Source of the DNA: Martinezella hainanensis
Lineage (GTDB): Bacteria > Pseudomonadota > Alphaproteobacteria > Rhizobiales > Rhizobiaceae
Assembly: GCF_900094555.1 (NCBI RefSeq)
Contig: NZ_FMAC01000001.1
Coordinates: forward strand, 124,001 to 188,000
Direction of reading: 5' to 3'
Length of the DNA stretch: 64,000 nucleotides
This document shows, piece after piece, positions 17,731 through 26,709 of this stretch. A program made the translations under genes and the position numbers. Position 1 is the first letter of the stretch; every line of letters starts with the position of its first letter. The notes under the pieces were generated by a model, which saw nothing but the letters and a program-made list of their open reading frames with translations, made no database searches and was not told the DNA's origin.

Positions 17731-19104
17731 TCAGCCGTGAGCGCGCATGCGCTTCTCGTCGCGGCCACCTTTCATCCGCTCGGCGAGCAGGAAGGCGAGC
17801 TCGAGCGCCTGGTCGGCATTGAGGCGCGGGTCGCAATGGGTGTGGTAGCGATCCTGCAAGTCCTCAGCGCCGACGGCGCGGGCGCCGCCCGTGCATTCGG
17901 TCACGTCCTTGCCGGTCATCTCGATATGGATGCCGCCCGGATGCGTGCCTTCGGCACGGTGAATCTGGAAGAAGCTTTCGACTTCCGACAGGATACGCTC
18001 GAACGGACGCGTCTTGTAATTGTTGAGCGTGATCGTGTTGCCATGCATCGGATCGCAGGACCAGACGACTTTGCGGCCCTCGCGCTCGACGGCGCGGATG
18101 AGACGCGGCAGGTTGTCGGCAACCTTGTCGTGACCGAAGCGGCAGATCAGCGTCAGGCGCCCGGCCTCGTTTTCCGGGTTCAGGATGTCGATCAGGTTAA
18201 TCAGATCGTCCGCCTGCAACGAAGGACCGCACTTCAGGCCGATCGGGTTCTTGATACCGCGGAAATATTCGACATGCGCATGGTCGGCCTGACGCGTGCG
18301 GTCGCCGATCCAGAGCATGTGGCCCGAGGTCGCGTACCAGTCGCCCGTGGTGGAATCGACGCGGGTGAAGGCTTCTTCATAGCCAAGCAGCAGCGCTTCG
18401 TGGCTGGTGAAGAAATCGGTTTCGCGCAGGCTGGCATTGCTCTCGGCGGTGATGCCGATCGCGCGCATGAAATCCATGGTCTCGCCGATGCGGTCGGCAA
18501 GCTTGCGGTAGCGCTCGCCCTGCGGGCTGTCCTTGACGAAGCCGAGCATCCACTTCTGCACGTTTTCCAGGTTGGCATAGCCACCCATGGCAAAGGCGCG
18601 CAACAGATTGAGCGTCGCAGCGGACTGGCGGTAAGCCATCAGCTGACGCTCGGGATTGGGAATGCGCGCATCTTCGGTGAACTCGATGCCGTTGATGATA
18701 TCGCCGCGATAGCTCGGCAGCGAGACACCGTTCTGCGTTTCGATGTTCGAGGAGCGCGGCTTGGCGAACTGGCCGGCAATGCGGCCGACCTTGACGACCG
18801 GCAGCTGCGCGCCGAAGGTCAGCACGACGGCCATCTGCAGGAAGGCGCGGAAAAAGTCGCGGATCGTGTCGGCGCCGTGCTCGGCAAAGCTTTCGGCGCA
18901 GTCGCCGCCCTGTAGAAGGAAGCCATTACCCTCTGCGACGTTGGCGAGATGCGCCTTCAGGCGACGAGCCTCACCGGCAAAAACGAGCGGCGGATAGCTT
19001 GCCAGCTGTGCCTCGGTCTCTGTCAGCGCTGCCTTGTCCGGAAAATCCGGCACCTGCTGGATCGGCTTTTGCCGCCAACTGCTCGGGGTCCAATTCTGTG
19101 CCAT
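17731..19104 (-). CDS. aroG: Class II 3-deoxy-7-phosphoheptulonate (DAHP) synthase
   Basis: Condenses phosphoenolpyruvate and erythrose-4-phosphate, the first step of the shikimate pathway to aromatic amino acids. The protein has 457 residues and is of the plant/actinobacterial class II type, not the AroF/G/H type of enterobacteria. Diagnostic segments are [54 protein letters not shown] and [21 protein letters not shown] chose the ATG at 19102-19104 ([10 protein letters not shown]), six bases after AGGTG, over a GTG three codons upstream. It has its own terminator at the 3' end. Confidence 0.95.
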   Translation of the reverse strand: MAQNWTPSSWRQKPIQQVPDFPDKAALTETEAQLASYPPLVFAGEARRLKAHLANVAEGNGFLLQGGDCAESFAEHGADTIRDFFRAFLQMAVVLTFGAQLPVVKVGRIAGQFAKPRSSNIETQNGVSLPSYRGDIINGIEFTEDARIPNPERQLMAYRQSAATLNLLRAFAMGGYANLENVQKWMLGFVKDSPQGERYRKLADRIGETMDFMRAIGITAESNASLRETDFFTSHEALLLGYEEAFTRVDSTTGDWYATSGHMLWIGDRTRQADHAHVEYFRGIKNPIGLKCGPSLQADDLINLIDILNPENEAGRLTLICRFGHDKVADNLPRLIRAVEREGRKVVWSCDPMHGNTITLNNYKTRPFERILSEVESFFQIHRAEGTHPGGIHIEMTGKDVTECTGGARAVGAEDLQDRYHTHCDPRLNADQALELAFLLAERMKGGRDEKRMRAHG

Positions 19105-19258
19105 CTCACTCACCTGCTTGCGCGCCCGATCTTGGCCGGGCGTCCCGTCGTCGTAAATAACGCGCGCTTATAAACCTTTGCCGCCCGCTTGCAAAGGCGG
19201 GCAAACTACTGTGCTGATCTTTTATGCTGCAGCCGAAGTCTGCGCGAAAACGGGCGCG

Positions 19259-20644
19259 TTACACGCGCTCGCCGTTGCGAATGCGGTAGCTCGGCGAATA
19301 CATCGTCACCAATTCTTCCGCCGCCGTCGGATGTATGGCCATAGTGCGGTCGAAATCGTCCTTGGTGCAGCCGGCCTTCAGCGTGATCCCGAGAAGCTGG
19401 GCCATCTCACCGGCATCGTGGCCGAGAATATGTGCGCCAACCACCTTGCGGTCAGCAGCGTTGACGATCAGCTTCATGATCATCTTCTCGGTACGGCCCG
19501 AAAGCGTCGCCTTCATCGGCCGGAACTGGGCACGATAGACTTCAAGCTCCGGATAGCGCTTGGCTGCATCCTCCTCGGTCAGGCCGACCGTGCCGATCTC
19601 CGGCTGAGAGAAGACGGCCGTCGGAATGAGCTCGTGATCGGGCCGTGTCGGATTGTTCTTGTAAACGGTCTCGATGAAGCACATGGCCTCATGGATCGCG
19701 ACCGGCGTCAGCTGTACCCGGTCGGTGACGTCGCCAAGAGCGTAGATATTCGGAACGGAGGTACGCGAATATTCATCCACGATGACAGCGCCCTGCTCGT
19801 TGATCGCGACGCCGGCCGCTTCCAGCCCGAGGCTTTCGGTATTCGGCGTGCGACCGAGCGCCAGCATGACGGTATCGACCGTCAGGGACTTGTCATTCTT
19901 CGTCCGGACGCTGAGGCCATTTTCCGTCTTCTCGACGCTCTGAATAATGTCGTGGCAGAGAATGCGGATGCCCTTCTCCTCCATCGCCTCGTGCAGACCC
20001 TTGCGCAGATCCTGGTCGAAGCGCGAGAGGATCTCGGCACCGCGATAGATCAGCGTCGTCTCGACGCCGAGGCCATGGAAGATATTGGCGAACTCGACGG
20101 CGATATAGCCGCCGCCAGCAATCAGGATCGACTTCGGCAACTCCTTCAGATGGAAGGCTTCGTTCGAGGAGATGCAGAGCTCGTGACCCGGTAGTGCCGT
20201 GTGCAGGTTCGGCCGGCCGCCCGTCGCAATCACGATGGTCTCCGCCGTCACCGTCTGGCCGGTCTTTAGCAGCTTGATTGTGTGGGCATCCACCAGCTCG
20301 GCGCGCGTGTCGAAGATGTCAGCCTTGGCATTGTCGAGCCCCTTGCGATAGAGGCCCTCCAGCCGGGCGATTTCCTTGTCCTTCGCCTCGATCAGCTTCT
20401 TCCAGTCGAACGTGCTTTCGCCGACCGTCCAGCCGTAGCCGGCGGCATCCTCGAAATGCTCGCTAAATTGCGAGGCATAGACGAACAGCTTCTTCGGCAC
20501 GCAGCCGCGAATGACGCAGGTGCCGCCATAGCGATATTCCTCGGCGATGCCGACCTTCTTGCCGAGCGATGCCGCCACACGCGCGCTGCGCACACCACCG
20601 GAACCGCCGCCAATCACGAAAAGGTCGAAATCAAACGAAGGCAT
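19259..20644 (-). CDS. gor: Glutathione reductase
   Basis: NADPH-dependent reduction of glutathione disulfide in the cytosol. The 461-residue flavoprotein has the FAD loop IGGGSGGVRSA (residues 11-21), the redox-active disulfide GGTCVIRGCVPKK (Cys43 and Cys48), the NADPH-binding segment GGGYIAVEFANIF, the second FAD motif NIYALGDVTD and the C-terminal dimer-interface/active-site HPTAAEELVTM. The ATG at 20642-20644 has AGGAG six bases upstream. The DUF2059 gene lies upstream on the same strand, with a terminator-like hairpin between them, so gor probably has its own promoter in the 180-bp gap. Confidence 0.96.
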   Translation of the reverse strand: MPSFDFDLFVIGGGSGGVRSARVAASLGKKVGIAEEYRYGGTCVIRGCVPKKLFVYASQFSEHFEDAAGYGWTVGESTFDWKKLIEAKDKEIARLEGLYRKGLDNAKADIFDTRAELVDAHTIKLLKTGQTVTAETIVIATGGRPNLHTALPGHELCISSNEAFHLKELPKSILIAGGGYIAVEFANIFHGLGVETTLIYRGAEILSRFDQDLRKGLHEAMEEKGIRILCHDIIQSVEKTENGLSVRTKNDKSLTVDTVMLALGRTPNTESLGLEAAGVAINEQGAVIVDEYSRTSVPNIYALGDVTDRVQLTPVAIHEAMCFIETVYKNNPTRPDHELIPTAVFSQPEIGTVGLTEEDAAKRYPELEVYRAQFRPMKATLSGRTEKMIMKLIVNAADRKVVGAHILGHDAGEMAQLLGITLKAGCTKDDFDRTMAIHPTAAEELVTMYSPSYRIRNGERV

Positions 20645-20716
20645 GGGTGGCTCCTGTGGTCATGAACATGTGCGCAAAGCGTCATTGGGGGTTGGCACTC
20701 ATATAGGGAGCCGCGC

Positions 20717-20750
20717 CGCAAAAAGAAAAGCCCGGAATCAATCCGGGCTT
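20717..20750 (-). terminator. Terminator between the DUF2059 gene and gor
   Basis: On the minus strand a 9-bp stem (AAGCCCGGA / TCCGGGCTT, 20728-20736 with 20742-20750) has a 5-nt loop and is followed by TTCTTTTTG. It ends rpiA-DUF2059 transcription before gor. Confidence 0.8.
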
Positions 20751-20827
20751 CGAATTTGTAACTGCCTGCCGCTGACACCAAAAAGCGAAACTTCGCTCAT
20801 GGGACAAGCATGGCAAAGAGCAGTGGT

Positions 20828-21382
20828 TTACTGCTTCGGCGCAGTCTGAGCGGCAGCACCGGCATCCGGTGTGGTGACCGGCTGCTTGACGACCTTCTGC
20901 AGGGCATCGTTGCTCTGGTTTGCGAGGTCGCGTGAAATGCCCTGGCTCCAGATATCGGCGGCCTTATAAAGTTCGCGGGTGGCGAGCGGGCCGTCCTTGA
21001 GCAGCTTCTTGCCGGCCGGCGAACCGTAGAAATCGGCGATCGCCTTCAGTTCGTCAGCCGAGAAGGCCTTGGCATAGGTGATGGCAGCTTCGCGCTCGAG
21101 ATCGGCGCGACGCGGGGCCAGCGCCAGGGCGGTGGCGTCGACGGTCGAGTTGATCGCATCGCCGAAATTCGGGTTTGCCTGGATCATCGTGCTCTTCAGC
21201 TGCTCGGCGAGGTTCGGCAGGATATTGTCGAACTGGTTGGTGATGCCGAGGGCGTTGATCGCGGCGCGCGCAGCCTTGATCTGATCCTCGGAAACTTCCT
21301 GAGCGTTGACGGAACCAAAGGCAATGCCAGAGAGAAGGATGGTTGCAGCGGCAAGACGGCCAAGACCCGCAAATTTGATCAT
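20828..21382 (-). CDS. DUF2059 secreted protein
   Basis: A 184-residue exported protein. It has a signal peptide (MIKFAGLGRLAAATILLSGI, cleavage near VNAQE) followed by a DUF2059 domain: FDNILPNLAEQLKSTM, then the conserved ITYAKAFSADELKAIADFYGSPAGKKLL motif. The C-terminal 25 residues are Ala/Pro/Gln-rich and probably disordered. The biochemical function of DUF2059 is not known. I chose the ATG at 21380-21382, where the signal peptide begins, with GGAG ten bases upstream; the longer open frame is out of character. It follows rpiA by 13 bp on the same strand, so it is co-transcribed. Confidence 0.87.
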   Translation of the reverse strand: MIKFAGLGRLAAATILLSGIAFGSVNAQEVSEDQIKAARAAINALGITNQFDNILPNLAEQLKSTMIQANPNFGDAINSTVDATALALAPRRADLEREAAITYAKAFSADELKAIADFYGSPAGKKLLKDGPLATRELYKAADIWSQGISRDLANQSNDALQKVVKQPVTTPDAGAAAQTAPKQ

Positions 21383-21395
21383 GAGATGAGTGCTC

Positions 21396-22097
21396 CTATG
21401 TATTGTTCGCCTGCAACGTGCGCGCACCGGCAGGGCCGGCAATGATCGCTTGTGTCGCCATATGGATAAAGAGCCCGTGTTCGACAACGCCGGGAATCGA
21501 ATAGAGCTCGCTCGACAGCGCCTCTGCATCAGGAATACGGCCGAAAGATGCGTCGACGATGAAATGCCCGCCATCGGTGACAAAGAGACTGTCGCCCGAG
21601 TGGCGCATGTTCAGAGCGCCTGAAAGCCCAAGTCGCGATGCGGCCTTCTCGATGAGGATGCGAGTGGAAACGAGGCCGAAAGGATTGACCTCGATCGGCA
21701 GCGGAAAGGCCCCGAGCGTCTCGACGACCTTGCTTTGATCCGCAATGACGATCATGCGGGCTGACGATGCCGCAACGATCTTCTCGCGCAACAGTGCACC
21801 GCCGCCGCCCTTGATCAGCGTCAGCGCGCCATCCAGCTCATCGGCGCCATCGATGGTGAGATCAAGCTCGGGAAGTTCGTCGAGCGACTTCAGCGGCACA
21901 CCGAGCTCGGTGCACAGCTTGGCCGTTCTCTCGGACGTGGGAACGCCCTGGATCGAGAGGCCTGCCGCGACCTTTTCGGCAAGCAGGCGAACGAACTCCT
22001 CCGCCGTGCTGCCGGTGCCGATCCCGAGCCGCATGCCGCTTTCGACATATGCCAGCGCGGCTCTCGCAGCCTCGATTTTCATCTGGCGGGCGTCCAT
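21396..22097 (-). CDS. rpiA: Ribose-5-phosphate isomerase A
   Basis: Interconverts ribose-5-phosphate and ribulose-5-phosphate in the non-oxidative pentose phosphate pathway. The 233-residue protein has all RpiA signatures: the substrate loop [32 protein letters not shown] with the catalytic Asp/Glu, and [20 protein letters not shown] with the catalytic region. The start is ATG at 22095-22097. The DUF2059 gene follows after 13 bp. The 195-bp gap to the divergent gph gene presumably holds both promoters; I see no clear element there. Confidence 0.95.
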   Translation of the reverse strand: MDARQMKIEAARAALAYVESGMRLGIGTGSTAEEFVRLLAEKVAAGLSIQGVPTSERTAKLCTELGVPLKSLDELPELDLTIDGADELDGALTLIKGGGGALLREKIVAASSARMIVIADQSKVVETLGAFPLPIEVNPFGLVSTRILIEKAASRLGLSGALNMRHSGDSLFVTDGGHFIVDASFGRIPDAEALSSELYSIPGVVEHGLFIHMATQAIIAGPAGARTLQANNT

Positions 22098-22292
22098 GCG
22101 CCACCTGCTCCCATTGTTACGTTGGTCTGCTGTTTACACGGCTCTCCAGTCAAACGAAAGCCAAAATAACGGCGCGATATAGAAATCCCCGGCCCCTCTT
22201 CCCCAAGGCTTCAGGGTGCTTCGGTTGCAATTGCCCGCGCGATCTTTTAACTCCGGAAGACGCACTCTTTTCTATGCAAAGGCCGATTCCTC

Positions 22293-22967
22293 GTGAAATC
22301 TCCCCTTGTCGTATTCGATCTCGATGGCACGCTGCTTGATACGCATGCGGACCTGATCGTCAGCCTGAACCATACGATCGCCGCCCTCAAGCTTCCGCCC
22401 ATCAGCTACGACGACGTGACGCATCTCGTCGGCAACGGCGCGCAGGTGATGATCGAGCGAGCCTGCAAGCTGCATGGCTACACGCTGACATCCGAAGAAT
22501 TGCCGGCTCTCCTCCAGCGCTTCATCACCCATTATTCCGAGACGATGCCGGGCGTCACACAGCCGTATCCTGGGCTTCTCGCCGCGCTCAATACGCTGAG
22601 AAGCCAAGGCTACAAGCTGGCGGTCTGCACCAACAAGATGGAATCGCTGGCGCGCACGCTGCTCGACCGACTGGAGCTGACCCATTACTTCGAGGCCATT
22701 ACCGGCGGTGACACCTTCACCGTGCGCAAGCCGAATGCCGAGCACCTGATCGGCACCGTCGAACGCGCTGGTGGCGATATTACACGCACGATCATGATCG
22801 GCGACAGCATCAACGACATCCTCGTCGCCCGCAACGCCGGCGTGCCTTCTGTGGCCGTCCCATTCGGCTATTCCGATGTCGGTGTCGAAACGCTCGGCCC
22901 GAGCCGCATCATCTATCACTATGACGAGCTGACGCCGGAACTGGTCGAGGGGCTGCTCGCAGCCTGA
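22293..22967 (+). CDS. gph: HAD-family phosphoglycolate phosphatase
   Basis: A haloacid-dehalogenase phosphatase of 224 residues. The four HAD motifs are present: VFDLDGTLLDT (Asp9, Asp11), AVCTNKM, the motif III lysine in TVRKPNAEHL, and IGDSINDILVARNAG. The helical cap between motifs I and II matches the Gph/PGP subfamily, which removes phosphate from 2-phosphoglycolate formed during DNA repair or by Rubisco. The start is GTG at 22293 with AAAGG about ten bases upstream; the nearby upstream ATG is out of frame. The adjacent rpiA is divergent. Substrate specificity is inferred from family only. Confidence 0.88.
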   Translation: MKSPLVVFDLDGTLLDTHADLIVSLNHTIAALKLPPISYDDVTHLVGNGAQVMIERACKLHGYTLTSEELPALLQRFITHYSETMPGVTQPYPGLLAALNTLRSQGYKLAVCTNKMESLARTLLDRLELTHYFEAITGGDTFTVRKPNAEHLIGTVERAGGDITRTIMIGDSINDILVARNAGVPSVAVPFGYSDVGVETLGPSRIIYHYDELTPELVEGLLAA

Positions 22968-23014
22968 GATCGCCAAAATCTCTGTTGGTTCGAATGGTGG
23001 GGTTGTAGTGGGTC

Positions 23015-24310
23015 TTGCGCGATTCACGCGCTTCGGCCACAACTTATCGACGTCCTACTATTGGCATCGCGATCGCAAGAGAGAGGCGCTTCTTGCGCGC
23101 TGTCGCTGAGCTGGACGATGACTCGATAGTGGAGCCCCCCTTGCTCGCAGCAGACCCAGACGACCGCAATGCCGGTAGATTGCCAAACCGCCGAGGATGG
23201 TTTGCTCCAATCGTTCGGACACTCCTTATCTGCGCAGTGCTATGCGCGGGTATCTGGTTCTACCTCTATGGTGACCGTGTCGTCGGATATGTCGAGACAG
23301 CAACTTCTGCGGCAACCGATCCCGCGCTGATGGCTGTTTACCAGCATTTCGATATCACCCCCTTGCCGAACGTCGTTGCCGGCAGGGCGACGATGGCGGC
23401 CTATCTCGATATGCTGCGGCGCGAACCTTGCGACTGGAACGCCGTCTACAAATTTGCCGGGGAACTGCAGAACCAGGGTTATCGTCGCGAGGCGGCCAAG
23501 GTGTTCATCGCCTTTTCCAACAAATGCAAGCCCTCTAATGTCGCGCTAAGTGCCGCCACCAACATACTTGGAGATCTCAGCGATTTCGATGAAGCGTTAA
23601 AGACTGCCAATGACCTGATTGCGATGTCGCCGGCAATGCCCGACTTCTATTATCAGCGGGCTCTCATTCGTCAGAGCGCCAAGAAATATCGCGACGCTAT
23701 TGATGACTACTATTCGGTCATCGGCCTGACCGACAACGTCGCCACGTTGAACAGCACCGTCTTTGAGGGAATCTCCACCAGTTACCGCGAGCTTGGAGAA
23801 TATTGCGAGGCGATTGGGCCGCTTCAGCTTTGGGTTTCCACCAATCCCGATCGCAACGACACAGCGGTCGTGCGCGGGATCATTAAGCTCTATGAAACCA
23901 TGGGAAAATGCGCTTCGACCTATGCCACCGGCAGCGATCGGTTTCCGACGCAGGGCAAGAACGTCATCCTCGCCAAGGTTTCTGTCAATGGCACGGAAGG
24001 CGTGTTCATCGTCGATACCGGCGCCAGCTTCGTAGCCGTGAGCAAGGCCTTTGCCGCACGAGCCAAGCTGCCGATCGACAGCAACAATGGCATATCCCTT
24101 CAGACGGCGAACGGCGTCTCCCAAGCCACGCATACCACGGCGGCCACCGTGAAGGTCGGACGTACCCAAGCTAGTGACATCACGGCCGTGGTTCTCGACG
24201 ATAACGCCGCGCTGGGCAACGAAGTCGACGGGTTGCTTGGCCGTTCATTCCTTTCACGCTTCGACGTTACATTCGGCAGCCGGGAGTGGCGGATCGAAGC
24301 TAAGGATTGA
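23015..24310 (+). CDS. Membrane-anchored TPR protein with retropepsin-like aspartic protease domain
   Basis: A protein of about 431 residues with three parts. A single transmembrane helix lies at about residues 67-87 (VRTLLICAVLCAGIWFYLY). A helical region with TPR-like repeats spans about 125-315 (EALKTANDLIAMSPAMPDFYYQRALIRQ, then YRDAIDDYYSVIG). A clan AA retropepsin domain spans about 320-431, with the catalytic motif VDTGAS (Asp334) and the GLLGRSFLSRFDV strand. One aspartate per chain means it should act as a dimer, probably in the periplasm. The start is uncertain: TTG at 23015 opens the frame and GTG at 23129 also fits. The domain combination is unusual; proteolytic activity is inferred from the motif. 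Confidence 0.75.
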   Translation: MRDSRASATTYRRPTIGIAIARERRFLRAVAELDDDSIVEPPLLAADPDDRNAGRLPNRRGWFAPIVRTLLICAVLCAGIWFYLYGDRVVGYVETATSAATDPALMAVYQHFDITPLPNVVAGRATMAAYLDMLRREPCDWNAVYKFAGELQNQGYRREAAKVFIAFSNKCKPSNVALSAATNILGDLSDFDEALKTANDLIAMSPAMPDFYYQRALIRQSAKKYRDAIDDYYSVIGLTDNVATLNSTVFEGISTSYRELGEYCEAIGPLQLWVSTNPDRNDTAVVRGIIKLYETMGKCASTYATGSDRFPTQGKNVILAKVSVNGTEGVFIVDTGASFVAVSKAFAARAKLPIDSNNGISLQTANGVSQATHTTAATVKVGRTQASDITAVVLDDNAALGNEVDGLLGRSFLSRFDVTFGSREWRIEAKD

Positions 24311-24357
24311 GCTGGATAGCCGACCGCGGGGCGGTCGTCTCACAATAGCAAGATAAC

Positions 24358-24386
24358 AAAAGGGCGGCTGAAGGGCCGCCCTTTTT
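24358..24386. terminator. Bidirectional terminator between the retropepsin gene and the L,D-transpeptidase gene
   Basis: An 11-bp perfect stem (AAAAGGGCGGC at 24358-24368, complement at 24375-24385) has A-rich and T-rich flanks on both sides, so it can stop transcription from either of the two convergent genes. Confidence 0.85.
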
Positions 24387-24407
24387 AATTCAGGGATCGA
24401 ACCGAAC

Positions 24408-26306
24408 TCAGATTTGAGCCGTACGCGCCTTCGAGGTCGCATCGAGCGCCTTTTGCGTGGCCGCATCGCGGTCATAGACGTCGTTGAAATACTGGATGAC
24501 GCCGTCCTTGTTCGGCCATGCGGTGAAGTAGGCGATGTAGATCGGGAACTTCTGCGGCACCGAGACACCCTTGTTCTGGCCGGTCGCGATCTGCTTCGCG
24601 ACATCGTCGACCGTGGTGTTCAGCACGGCGGCAGCCATTGCGCGCGGATCGGCAAGACGGACGCAGCCGTGGCTGAGCGCGCGCATATCCTTCTTGAAGA
24701 AGCTCTTCTGCGGCGTGTCGTGCATGTAGATCGCGTGCGAGTTCGGGAAGAGGATCTTCAGTTCGCCGAGTGCGTTGTCGCTGCTCGGCGGCTGGCGAAC
24801 CGAAATGCTCTTCGTCGAGCCATACCAGTCGACGCTGGATGATGCGACGGCGCGGCCGCCGACTTCGACCTGGTAGCCCATGCGGTCGAGATAGTTCGGA
24901 TCGGAACGCAGCTTCGGCAGCATCTCGTTGATAATGATCGACTGCGGAACGCCCCAGAACGGGTTGAACTCAACCGTCTGCACCTGGTTTTCGAAGAAGA
25001 AGGTCTGGTGCTGCTTGCTGCCGACGACGACGCGCATCGACAGCTGCTCCTGGTTGTTATTGTAGTAATAGACCATGAAGGCCGGCTGATTGATGAAAAC
25101 ATAGCGCGGTCCGAGCTCGTCCGGCAGCCAGCGCAGCTGTTCCATGGCGATGACCAGCTTCTGGATCTTCACATCATTGTTCTCGCCGACCATGGCGCGA
25201 ACGGAGGACGGGCCGATCACGCCGTCGGCCGTCAGGCCCTTCTCCCGCTGGAAGTCCTCGACCAGCGATACGAGTTCGGGCGTATAGCTCGGCGTACCAA
25301 GATAGGCTGAGAAAAGATCGGCGTGAGCTGCCTTCAGCGCATCCGAACCGCGATGTTCGATCGCCTTGACGATATTGGCCATTTCCGGCGAGCTGTCGCC
25401 CGGCTTCAGCGTACCGGTCAGGGAAATGGAAATGTGGCTGCCGTCCGTTCCGGACTCGGAACGCAGCTTGGCCAGCTCCGCCTTCAATTCCATGAATTGC
25501 GAATTGGATGGGCTGCGGCTGTTGATATAAGCAGCGACATCGGGGCTGGCGCGCAGCACATCGAGCATTGCCGTCAGGTTGACGTCCTTGCGCTTGAAGT
25601 CGTGATAGCCGGAGATCTTGTTCGGGTCGAGCCGACCGCGAACCGTATCCTGAACGAACATCAATATCTTGCCCGACAGCGCGAGCTCGAACTGCATGAG
25701 GGCGCGATCGCGCATCACCGGGTCGGCATTCGCAGCATCGGCGCTCGGCAGCGTCACCGCATAATCGGCAGGATCGAGACCGACGGAACCGGCATCGGCA
25801 AGAACCGCCATGGCAGCCTTCGCCTTGTCGCTGACGGTGTGATCGGCAACCCACAGAAGCGGCTTGCTCTGATCGGCGTAATAGGCTTCGATCGCCTTGG
25901 CGATATCGTTGGTGGCCATGACGCGCGCATCCGCCAGATAGCGGCGCTGAGAAACTTCGGTATCAACCGCAACCGGCGTCGGGGACGCATCGGCAACAGC
26001 GCCGGTCACCACTGGGTCGGCAAAATGCGCAGTCGAGACCAACCGCATCGCATCCGCCTTATAGGTATAGTATTTCGGCGCATCGACGGTCGGCAACGGC
26101 TGCTTTGCCCGCGGAGGCTGGTCGGCATTCAGCGTCTGCGCCGGATTGACAGGAACCGGAGCCGAAACCTGCGTGCTCTGCTGGCGGCCCTGACCGCCAC
26201 GGATGAAATCCATGAGCGTCATAGCATTAGCGGAGGTTGCGCCAATCGAAGAAAGGCAGCAGGAAAGAGCCAGGACGGATGCTGTGGCTTTGGAGGCAAG
26301 TTTCAT
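24408..26306 (-). CDS. L,D-transpeptidase of the YcbB/LdtD type
   Basis: Periplasmic peptidoglycan cross-linking enzyme of 632 residues. It has a signal peptide (about residues 1-28), a Pro/Gln/Val-rich linker to about 90, a scaffold region, and a peptidoglycan-binding domain near 345-400 (VEDFQREKGLTADGVIGPSSVRAMVG). The YkuD catalytic domain covers about 420-590. The catalytic site SHGCVRL is complete with Cys548 and His546, and the MHDTPQKSFF segment lies upstream as in YcbB. Such enzymes make the 3-3 cross-links that dominate in Rhizobiales. The gene is monocistronic, with a bidirectional terminator downstream and a 403-bp divergent gap upstream. Confidence 0.93.
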   Translation of the reverse strand: MKLASKATASVLALSCCLSSIGATSANAMTLMDFIRGGQGRQQSTQVSAPVPVNPAQTLNADQPPRAKQPLPTVDAPKYYTYKADAMRLVSTAHFADPVVTGAVADASPTPVAVDTEVSQRRYLADARVMATNDIAKAIEAYYADQSKPLLWVADHTVSDKAKAAMAVLADAGSVGLDPADYAVTLPSADAANADPVMRDRALMQFELALSGKILMFVQDTVRGRLDPNKISGYHDFKRKDVNLTAMLDVLRASPDVAAYINSRSPSNSQFMELKAELAKLRSESGTDGSHISISLTGTLKPGDSSPEMANIVKAIEHRGSDALKAAHADLFSAYLGTPSYTPELVSLVEDFQREKGLTADGVIGPSSVRAMVGENNDVKIQKLVIAMEQLRWLPDELGPRYVFINQPAFMVYYYNNNQEQLSMRVVVGSKQHQTFFFENQVQTVEFNPFWGVPQSIIINEMLPKLRSDPNYLDRMGYQVEVGGRAVASSSVDWYGSTKSISVRQPPSSDNALGELKILFPNSHAIYMHDTPQKSFFKKDMRALSHGCVRLADPRAMAAAVLNTTVDDVAKQIATGQNKGVSVPQKFPIYIAYFTAWPNKDGVIQYFNDVYDRDAATQKALDATSKARTAQI

Positions 26307-26709
26307 TCTCTAATCAGTCCCTGTATCGTGCGGTAACTTCGAGCTTGACGGTGCTGTCTTCAACTCGGCCGCGATGCCATCGACATCGTACACCCAACAT
26401 AGTGAAAACGGCGAGACCCGCCTTTCGTTCAATGCCTCAACTTCATGTTACGAAGCAGGGGCGTCTTCCGCGCTCAGTCCACACCGAATTATGAAATTAT
26501 TGGTTAATCTTTTATTGAAATTTCCGGGACTTTTTAAGCACCGGAAAATGTGCCCCCATTAATATATGCGGGGCGTGTTAAAAAGAGCACGCCGCCTTAG
26601 CAGAAAACTTGAATAACAAAGTCACCAAATGGCGCTTTGATGTTTTCTTGGGTGCCGTTCGGGCCTATATGGGCTGCTATCTGTCTCAATGGAAAGCAGG
26701 ACCAGGAAG
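26307..26709. other. 403-bp divergent intergenic region with two hairpins
   Basis: An AT-richer gap between the L,D-transpeptidase gene (minus) and fumC (plus). It contains two short inverted repeats: TTTCCGG/CCGGAAA (26521-26527 and 26541-26547) and GGCGTG/CACGCC (26572-26577 and 26588-26593). Short open frames here have no ribosome site or convincing codon pattern. It must hold the promoters of both flanking genes; an untranslated RNA is possible but unproven. Confidence 0.5.

Noticed and set aside
17665..18915. A 416-codon plus-strand open frame
   Set aside because: Antisense to aroG; the protein has an Arg/Asp/His-rich shadow composition and no domain.
19186..19208. GCCCGC/GCGGGC hairpin upstream of aroG as a tryptophan-type attenuator
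   Set aside because: No leader peptide with aromatic codons and no alternative antiterminator pairing could be seen; it may only be the weak terminator of gor.
22980..23015. GGTTCGAAT string resembling a tRNA T-arm after gph
   Set aside because: No pairing arms, D-loop or acceptor stem could be built around it, and the CC after the loop is missing.
26374..26562. 62-codon open frame in the gap before fumC
   Set aside because: No ribosome site, a Ser/His/Pro-rich composition and no codon-use signal.
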